In this document: in pieces, positions 13,304 to 18,672 of the stretch | Numbering within the stretch: the first letter of the stretch is position 1 | How the letters are laid out: every line of letters begins with the position of its first letter | NCBI GenBank assembly: GCA_015478675.1 | Contig: JADMIH010000065.1 | Coordinates: 1-18,672, forward strand | Origin: Chloroflexota bacterium | Lineage (GTDB): Bacteria; Chloroflexota; Chloroflexia; QHBQ01; JADMIH01 | Direction of reading: 5' to 3' | DNA length: 18,672 nucleotides | Program-made: the position numbers and the translations under genes | Notes under the pieces: generated by a model | What the model was told of the DNA's origin: nothing | Database searches by the model: none | What the model saw: the letters and a program-made list of their open reading frames with translations, nothing else

Positions 13304-14059
13304 TTAGCTCCCTCTTTGCCGTAGAACTTCGTACAGAACCACCGAGCCTGCAACCGCAGCGTTCAGCGACTCGACTTTGCCTTTCATGGGGATTTCGATA
13401 GCGCCGTCGCAGCGTTCCCGCACTAACCTGCCAACGCCCCGCCCTTCCGAACCGACTACCAGCCCGACAGGGCCGCTCAGGTCTGTGGCTGTGTAGAGGC
13501 TCGCGCCCGGCTCTCTTTGTAGCGCGTAGACCCATAATCCCGCTTGCTGGAGTTCTTCGATAGCCCGCGGGAGGTTGTTGGCGAGGCAAATATGCAAGTG
13601 TTCGACCGCCCCCGCCGAGGCATTTACCACAGAGGGAGTAACTTCCACCTGGCGGCGGTCGAGCATCACCACAGCCGTAACGCCGACAGCCTCGGAAGTG
13701 CGGAGGAGAGCGCCGAAGTTCTGCGGGTCTTGAAGCGAGTCGAGGATAAGAACTAACGCAGCGTTTGCCGACGCACGGCAGGTGGCTTTCACATCTGACA
13801 TAGAGGTGTATTCAAAAGGGGTGACTTGTGCAGCCACTCCCTGGTGGTGGTGGCCCACGCGTGTGAGTGCATCAAGGCGTGCAGGAGGTATCTTCTCAAC
13901 CGGAACGCCCACCTCACCTGCGATTGCCTCTATTAAGGCCAGCCCGTGCTCACCTGCCCCTTTCCTGCCGGTTGCACTGGTCAGCACGCGCAAAACTTTG
14001 CGGCGGCCCGCACGGAGCGCCTCCTCGACGCTGTGTCTGCCATAAAGCCACTCTGTCAC
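13304..14059 (-). CDS. rlmB: RlmB/TrmH-type rRNA 2'-O-ribose methyltransferase
   Basis: A 251-residue SPOUT methyltransferase, most likely the enzyme that methylates a guanosine ribose in 23S rRNA. The N-terminal substrate-binding domain (1-80) starts with YGRHSVEEAL and contains HHQGVAA. The knotted catalytic domain has motif 1 LDSLQDPQNFGALLRTSEAVG (N114, R120), motif 2 LVVGSEGRGV (E205), and motif 3 IPMKGKVESLNAAVA (223-237). The start is GTG at 14059 with GAGG 6 nt upstream. Other SpoU-family 2'-O-methyltransferases share these motifs, so the exact site is inferred from the RlmB-like N-terminal domain. It lies downstream of the fmdB-like gene, separated by a terminator. Confidence 0.92.
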   Translation of the reverse strand: MTEWLYGRHSVEEALRAGRRKVLRVLTSATGRKGAGEHGLALIEAIAGEVGVPVEKIPPARLDALTRVGHHHQGVAAQVTPFEYTSMSDVKATCRASANAALVLILDSLQDPQNFGALLRTSEAVGVTAVVMLDRRQVEVTPSVVNASAGAVEHLHICLANNLPRAIEELQQAGLWVYALQREPGASLYTATDLSGPVGLVVGSEGRGVGRLVRERCDGAIEIPMKGKVESLNAAVAGSVVLYEVLRQRGS

Positions 14060-14086
14060 CTGCTACCTCGCTGTCTCAGTATATGC

Positions 14087-14107
14087 AAAAAGGCGACTAG
14101 CGCCGCC
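14087..14107 (-). terminator. Intrinsic terminator between the FmdB-like gene and rlmB
   Basis: On the minus strand GGCGGC, loop GCTA, GTCGCC, then TTTTT. The 6-bp stem has one G-T pair. It lies about 35 bp past the FmdB stop and about 28 bp before the rlmB start, so it should limit read-through and lower rlmB expression unless rlmB has its own promoter. Confidence 0.7.
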
Positions 14108-14141
14108 CTTATTGACCCATTACGAAGGATTGTATAGCGTT

Positions 14142-14510
14142 CTACTCGGAAGGAGCCGATACCTTCGGCGTTTCTTTGAAGGTGGAGGTTTGGGCGCTGG
14201 CGCTTTCGGCTTTGGGGGAACTTTCTACATTGCCGGATGTTGAGGAGCTTTCTTTGCTGTCGCTCTCGGGCTTCGTGGAGGCTTCCTTGCCGTCGTCTTT
14301 AGTAACCGCAGCTTCCTTTGGCTTGTTGGCTTGGCGGTTGTCGTTTATATACCAGCCGCTGCCTTTGAAGATCACTCCCACAGGCTGAAAGACGCGCCTG
14401 ATGGGTCCCTGCCCGCAGAGAAGGCACTCCTCTAACGGTTCGGATGTTATAGGTTGCAGTTTATCAAAACGGTTGCCGCAGTGCTTACACTCGTATTCAT
14501 ATACCGGCAT
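14142..14510 (-). CDS. FmdB-family zinc ribbon protein
   Basis: A 122-residue protein of the FmdB/Zn-ribbon regulatory family. It starts MPVYEYECKHCG with C8 and C11, then has C29 and C32 in ECLLCG, and RRVFQPVGVIFKGSGWY, the usual end of the domain near residue 54. The remaining 65 residues are a disordered Ser/Glu/Lys/Thr-rich tail of low complexity. The family was named from a putative regulator of formamidase; its biochemical role remains poorly defined. The ATG follows GAGGGG. A promoter at 14576-14604 gives a leader of about 58 nt. A terminator follows the gene. Confidence 0.9.
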   Translation of the reverse strand: MPVYEYECKHCGNRFDKLQPITSEPLEECLLCGQGPIRRVFQPVGVIFKGSGWYINDNRQANKPKEAAVTKDDGKEASTKPESDSKESSSTSGNVESSPKAESASAQTSTFKETPKVSAPSE

Positions 14511-14575
14511 ATGCCCCTCATTATGTCAATTGCTCAGGCAGATGTTGTGTAGGTTGTCTTTGTCACTACATGTAT

Positions 14576-14604
14576 AGTATAAGCAATAGAGCCAGGCATA
14601 GCAA
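14576..14604 (-). promoter_or_regulatory. Promoter of the FmdB-like gene
   Basis: On the minus strand TTGCTA (14599-14604), a 17-bp spacer, then TATACT (14576-14581), with an inferred start near 14569. I found it by looking at the distance from repeat copy F predicted by the other copies: the -35 is 14 bp from the element edge at 14619. Confidence 0.55.
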
Positions 14605-14618
14605 ATGCTCCTGGTGAT

Positions 14619-14879
14619 GTAACTGTTCAGATCTGGGGTGGAGCAATCTTCTTGGGGTAACTGTGCGGGCATACCTACCCTCACCCCCAACCCGCCCTCA
14701 CCCCCAAACCCCCTCTCCCATGAAGGGAGAGGGGGCTTTAATCACCCTTGTGCACTCAGCAGGGGTAAAGCCTCCTCTCCCATGAAGGGAGAGGGGGTTT
14801 TGTTGCTGGTGAGTATCAGGAGATACCCCTGCACCCCTATCAGGGGCATAGCCCTTGCACCCCAACTCTGAACGTTTAC
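14619..14879 (+). mobile_element. MITE-like repeat, copy F (composite, two cores)
   Basis: The left terminus is GTAACTGTTCAGATCTGGGG. The right terminus, read inward, is GTAAACGTTCAGAGTTGGGG (16 of 20 match). Two core palindromes are present: 14709-14719 with 14725-14735, and a second around 14771-14797, both with the ATGAAGGGAGAGGGGG half. The long-tail arm (GATACCCCTGCACCCC, CAGGGGCATAGCCC) precedes the right end. The flanking octamers CTGGTGAT and GGCCGGAG do not match, so the copy is old or recombined from two elements. The rest of the gap to 15018 shows no gene. Confidence 0.85.
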
Positions 14880-15018
14880 GGCCGGAGGGTTACTGTCGCC
14901 AGACGGTAGGAGAGTTTTCCCCACCGGAGCCTCAATTTGGCCTCAAGATCAGAGCGTTCGCCCCACTATTTTGCTAACCCACCGCTCCTGGGACAGTTAC
15001 CATCGAGACTGCGCAACA

Positions 15019-18000
15019 TCAGGGCACCGGTGTCGGTGCTGGCGTGGGGGTTGATGAGCTTCCAGGGCTCGAAGCAGGCGTAGCCTCAGATTGTGGCACT
15101 CCCATGTATATAGCGCGTTCGCTCGGCGTGAGGCTGCGGAAGGTGCGAGAGGCGGCCAGCTTCATGAGGGTAGGCACGTCAAAGATATATTGCCACGCTA
15201 CACCATTGTCCCCGGCGGCCACGATAAAGCGGCCGTCGGGGCTCCAGGCTGCGTAGTTCAGGTTCTTGGCCTGTGTAGCGAGGGTGAGAAAGAGCTGGCC
15301 GCTCCTGACATCCCACACCTTGGCTGTGCCCCCCGCGCTCGCTGTGAGGATGTAGGTGCCGTCGGGGCTAAACGCGGCGCTCTCAGTAGGCATGGTATCT
15401 TGCAGCGTGAGCACCATCTTCTCCAGGTTTACGTCCCACACCAGCACCTTACCTGTGGAGCTTGCTATCGCTATGTACCGGCTATCCTTGCTCCAGGTGG
15501 CCGATCTCACGAAACTCCCCTGGCTGCTCGCGTCGGCGGTATTCTGGAACTGGTGTAGAGTTTTGCCTGTGACGGCGTCCCAAATCTTGATCCAGCCGTC
15601 GAGGCTGACGGTAGCGATAAGGCTGCCGTCTGGGTTATACGCCGCGCTGAAAACGGCGGTGTTATGACAGCAGAGCTTGAAGATCTCCTGGCCCGTAGCT
15701 GCATCCCATACTCGGGCTGTGGCATCGTCGCTGGCGGTTAAGATCGTGCGCCCGTCGGGGCTATACTCTACGCTGCGGACGATGTCGGTGTGGCCCCTCA
15801 GAGTGCGCAGTTCCTGCCAATTGCTGCTATCCCATATCTTCACCGTGCCGTCCTGGCTCGCCGTCGCTATGGTACGACCGTCAGGGCTCCACGCCACGCT
15901 GTCCACTCCCCGGCTGTGACCTTTCAGCGTGCTCAGGCTCTGGCCGCTGTTGGCATCCCATATTCTCGTGGTACCATCCTGGCTCGCCGTTGCCACGTAT
16001 CGCTGGTTGGGGCTGTAGGCGGCGGTCCAGATGGCATCGGTGTGACCGCTCAAGGTGGGTAGCTCACGGTCGCCTGTAGCGTCCCATACCATTGCGGTAT
16101 AGCGCGTACTACGACCCAGGACATCGGTTGCGGTATTGTTTGTACTGCCACCCAGGATGCCACCCAGGAGAGCATCGATGCTGTTACTGGCGGTGACGAT
16201 ATACCGGCCGTCAGGGCTAAAGGCGATGCTGCTCTGCTGATACTCCTGGTTGAGGAGCCGCACTACCTGCCCGGTCGCAGCGGTCCAGATAGCGGTGCCT
16301 GCGCCCCCAGTGGCGGCGATGGACTGTCCATCGGGACTAAAGACGATATCATTCACCTGTCCATTGATTGAAAGCCTGTATATCTGCTGGTAGGTGGAGG
16401 CGTCTATGACCGTCGCCTTGCCATCAAACCCGGCGATAGCAATGAACCGCCCATCGGCAGCATACGCGATGCTGTTCAGGGGCACCTTTGGATCGTCTAG
16501 CAAGGCGCGAGTTTGCAGTCCGGTTCCACTGTCCCACAGCCCGGCTCGTCCGTCCGTATCCGCGATGGCTATTAGCCGTCCGTCGGGGCTGTACGCTACG
16601 CTGCTTAGCGAACCGATACCCACCTTGAAAGCACGTAGTTGCCCTGCTCCCCCCGCGTCCCATATCTGCGCGATTCCACTGCCGGTGCCAGCAGCTATAG
16701 AGCGGCCATCGGGACTGTAGGCCAGGCTGGCGACGCTGTTTGCGCCTGTTTGGAGGGTGTACAAAATCTGCGCGCTTGATGCATTCCATATGCGTATAGC
16801 GCCACCTGCACCGCCCGTAGCTACAAACTTTCCATCGGGGCTCCATACAGCAGCTGCCACGCTCCCCGATCCGGAGGCAAGGGTGCGCGCCACGCGCCCG
16901 CTGCCACTCTCCCATATTTTCGCGGTGCCATCGACGCCGGCGGTGAGGACAAAACGGCCGTCAGGGCTGAACGATGCACGGTTCACTGGGGCTGTGTGGC
17001 CTTCCAGCGGGCTTTGCAGTATCTGTATCGGCTGCGGTTGCCCGAGGGCAGTATGTAACGCGCCGACAGCCTGGGAGACGGCAGGCTGCCCAAGTTGCAC
17101 AGTTGTAGATATAGATTGCATGGCGAGCAGCAGGCTCAACTCCGGGTCTCTTGCGGCTTGCGCCTGGGCATTTGCCGCCAGAGCCTGAGCGCGAGCAACT
17201 GTCAATTGTCGTTCTGCGCCTGCCTGAGCTGTTGCGCGGGCGGCTGCTTCTTGCTGGGCGGTGTTGCGCTGATTGTTCGCATCAACCACGGCGGTGGCGC
17301 GTGCGTTTGCCTCTGTCTGCGCCTGCCCCTGCTGGACAAAGGCGTAGGCTGCGGCGCTGAGTGCTACCAGCAGCAGCACACCGGCAAAGGCAAGCAGGAG
17401 TCTGAGCACCCTTGCCCGCCCAGCTGCCTCGTCCGCTCGACGCTTCTGCTCCTCCAGCGCTTGCCTTTGCTCCGCCTCCTGCTTTGCCGTGCTCCGCGCC
17501 AACAACTCATGAGCATTTGGGTCTCGCAGGGTAATATCCTGTCGCCTCTCCAGGGCACGCGCCTCGGCGAGCCTCACGCCCGACAGCAGATATTCAGCCG
17601 ATTTGCCGTTAGTGAGCCATTCGCCGACGGCCTGCTCAAAGCGCACGCGCTGCTGTAAAGCCTGGCGTTTTTCGGCTACCATGCTTTGCAGTCGGTCCCA
17701 ATTGCGTATCAGCGTCTCATGGATTATGTCAACCATCTCCACGTTCTTCTCAGCGTGGTCTTCCTTGATTGCCTCCACCGATATGCTTAGCAGGCGCGCG
17801 CCCGCAAGCTCATCAACCAACCTGGCGCGCTCAAGGCTGCCCGCGAGCAGCTCGCTTTTCATACGTCTGCGGCGTACGTCGCGGCGAGCCTCATCATCCA
17901 GCGATACGTCAACCAGGTCCAGGAAGATAAGCATGATCGTGGTTTGGTCTGCCTGTGTGCGTGGCTGCTTGTCAGGCCCTGAGTAGGCGTAGACCGCCTC

Positions 18001-18672
18001 AGCGCGCTCCTTTATGGCATCAGTGAGGGTGCCGTAGCGGCTCAAGGTGAGGCTTCCCCCTGCCCATATCTCCTCAAGCGTCACCTGCAAGAGTGGCAAG
18101 TATGCTGCGTCGGCTGAGGCGTCGCTGGCCAGCTTATCAATCAGGGCAGGCTCCCACCGTTTGTCGCCTGCCGGGTAGGCCACCTGCAAAGGGCGTTCGA
18201 TAGCCTCTTTCAGTTCGCCAGCTGTCATCGCTCGCAGGTCTATCCCTTGCCTGGCCACGCTGTACAGGTCACGCAGCTGGAATAGCTCCGGCAGGTAGTC
18301 CGACCGCATAGTCGCAATCACATAGAGGCGCGACTGCTCGAAAGGCAGCAGGCCGTCCAGTATGCTGAAGAGCGCTTGGCGCTGCGGGGGGTCGGACTGG
18401 CTGAACAGCTCCTCAAACTGGTCTACCACCAGCACACTTATCTGCCCAGGCGGGGTTGCCTCCTGGATAAAGCTGTTGAAGGCCGCGGCGCTGCCGAGTT
18501 CTCCAAGCGGGTCGCTGAGCGCATCCTGAGCAGGTAAGCCAAGCTGCGTAAGGGCATCGGCGAGCGCGGCGAGTGGTTGGCGCGATGGGCGGAAGACCGC
18601 CCAGTCCACTCGCAGACCGCGCCGGGAATAATAGGCTTGCAGGGCAGGCAGCAAACCGGCCTGGGCAAAAGA
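15019..18672 (-). CDS. nSTAND1-type NTPase with transmembrane helix and 14 WD40 repeats (N-terminus outside the window)
   Basis: 1217 residues are visible; the frame is open through the window edge. Numbered from the first visible residue, it begins AQAGLLPAL, which in nSTAND1 proteins follows directly after the P-loop, so the Walker A motif and any effector domain lie beyond 18672. Walker B is VLVVDQFEELF (around 80-90), followed by the DIIHETLIRNWDRLQ winged-helix motif (about 314-328). A basic coiled stretch leads to one membrane helix (about 422-444), an Ala/Gln/Arg-rich helix, then WD40 repeats (about 555-1175). I count 14 SPDG-type blades, enough for two seven-blade propellers. A Gly/Asn insertion interrupts blade 7. 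The tail is Pro/Thr/Ser-rich. Such proteins act as ligand-sensing switches, in some cases in phage defence. Confidence 0.93.
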   Translation of the reverse strand, partial: SFAQAGLLPALQAYYSRRGLRVDWAVFRPSRQPLAALADALTQLGLPAQDALSDPLGELGSAAAFNSFIQEATPPGQISVLVVDQFEELFSQSDPPQRQALFSILDGLLPFEQSRLYVIATMRSDYLPELFQLRDLYSVARQGIDLRAMTAGELKEAIERPLQVAYPAGDKRWEPALIDKLASDASADAAYLPLLQVTLEEIWAGGSLTLSRYGTLTDAIKERAEAVYAYSGPDKQPRTQADQTTIMLIFLDLVDVSLDDEARRDVRRRRMKSELLAGSLERARLVDELAGARLLSISVEAIKEDHAEKNVEMVDIIHETLIRNWDRLQSMVAEKRQALQQRVRFEQAVGEWLTNGKSAEYLLSGVRLAEARALERRQDITLRDPNAHELLARSTAKQEAEQRQALEEQKRRADEAAGRARVLRLLLAFAGVLLLVALSAAAYAFVQQGQAQTEANARATAVVDANNQRNTAQQEAAARATAQAGAERQLTVARAQALAANAQAQAARDPELSLLLAMQSISTTVQLGQPAVSQAVGALHTALGQPQPIQILQSPLEGHTAPVNRASFSPDGRFVLTAGVDGTAKIWESGSGRVARTLASGSGSVAAAVWSPDGKFVATGGAGGAIRIWNASSAQILYTLQTGANSVASLAYSPDGRSIAAGTGSGIAQIWDAGGAGQLRAFKVGIGSLSSVAYSPDGRLIAIADTDGRAGLWDSGTGLQTRALLDDPKVPLNSIAYAADGRFIAIAGFDGKATVIDASTYQQIYRLSINGQVNDIVFSPDGQSIAATGGAGTAIWTAATGQVVRLLNQEYQQSSIAFSPDGRYIVTASNSIDALLGGILGGSTNNTATDVLGRSTRYTAMVWDATGDRELPTLSGHTDAIWTAAYSPNQRYVATASQDGTTRIWDANSGQSLSTLKGHSRGVDSVAWSPDGRTIATASQDGTVKIWDSSNWQELRTLRGHTDIVRSVEYSPDGRTILTASDDATARVWDAATGQEIFKLCCHNTAVFSAAYNPDGSLIATVSLDGWIKIWDAVTGKTLHQFQNTADASSQGSFVRSATWSKDSRYIAIASSTGKVLVWDVNLEKMVLTLQDTMPTESAAFSPDGTYILTASAGGTAKVWDVRSGQLFLTLATQAKNLNYAAWSPDGRFIVAAGDNGVAWQYIFDVPTLMKLAASRTFRSLTPSERAIYMGVPQSEATPASSPGSSSTPTPAPTPVP

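Noticed and set aside
14520..14548. Alternative fmdB promoter using CATAAT at 14520-14525
   Set aside because: The hexamer at the correct spacing (ACAACA) is poor and the start would fall almost at the ATG; the TTGCTA/TATACT pair further upstream fits better.
14910..14935. FMN-riboswitch-like string TTTTCCCCACCGGAGCC
   Set aside because: Only this string resembles the riboswitch; the remaining conserved blocks are absent and the downstream gene lies on the opposite strand.
14888..15001. A further element with GGTTACTGTC and GACAGTTACC ends
   Set aside because: The ends match 9 of 10 but there is no core palindrome, no matching flanking octamers (GCCGGAGG and CATCGAGA) and the motif is short.
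15091..17986. Several plus-strand ORFs opposite the nSTAND1/WD40 gene
   Set aside because: They are antisense shadows caused by the biased codons of the WD40 repeats; none has a ribosome site or a recognisable domain, and the minus frame is clearly the coding one.

Overview
This 18.7 kb window (moderately high GC, dense genes on both strands) looks like the chromosome of a Chloroflexota-type bacterium. Three things point that way: a secreted glycoside hydrolase ending in two copies of a FERARFEYHPE-type module common in Chloroflexota exported proteins, a very large nSTAND1-type NTPase with WD40 repeats, and a glutaredoxin-like/thioredoxin-reductase fusion. The phylum call is an inference from family resemblance; there is no rRNA or tRNA gene to confirm it.

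Layout. 177-2693 (+): a class V aminotransferase-like enzyme and a CCA tRNA nucleotidyltransferase, behind a sigma-70-like promoter. 2785-2874 (-): a 29-residue Lys-rich microprotein with its own consensus promoter. 3170-5834 (+): a secreted clan GH-A glycosidase followed by a HAD phosphatase/phosphomutase. 8042-6092 (-): a small membrane protein, a membrane-anchored SGNH hydrolase and a SAM methyltransferase. 8399-9064 (+): a coiled-coil/HEAT-like unknown, ending 3 bp from the convergent redox fusion gene (10258-9068, -). 10866-13276 (+): a CBS protein with a rubredoxin-like zinc ribbon, an excisionase-type HTH protein, a DUF2203 protein and a flavin reductase-like protein. 14510-13304 (-): an FmdB-type zinc ribbon protein and an RlmB-type rRNA methyltransferase, separated by a terminator. 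18672-15019 (-): the nSTAND1/WD40 giant, cut at its N-terminus by the window edge.

The most striking feature is a family of short, coding-free repeats occupying nearly every large intergenic gap (copies near 1, 2965, 5928, 8114, 10364, 10573 and 14619). They are not simple REP elements. They have inverted ends related to GTAACTGTTCAG, a GC-rich central palindrome, and in two copies perfect 8-bp target duplications (CTCAGATT and CGTGAAGT). They are therefore MITE-like non-autonomous transposons; the GTAA termini plus 8-bp duplications recall the IS66 family, though no transposase is present. Five copies have an edge only 14-18 bp upstream of the -35 box of a neighbouring gene, about position -50 to -54 from the inferred start of transcription, which suggests promoter-directed insertion. 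One copy landed in the last codons of the methyltransferase gene and rewrote its C-terminus, and the original end can be reconstructed. Two copies sit in tandem, separated by the same 8-bp duplication.
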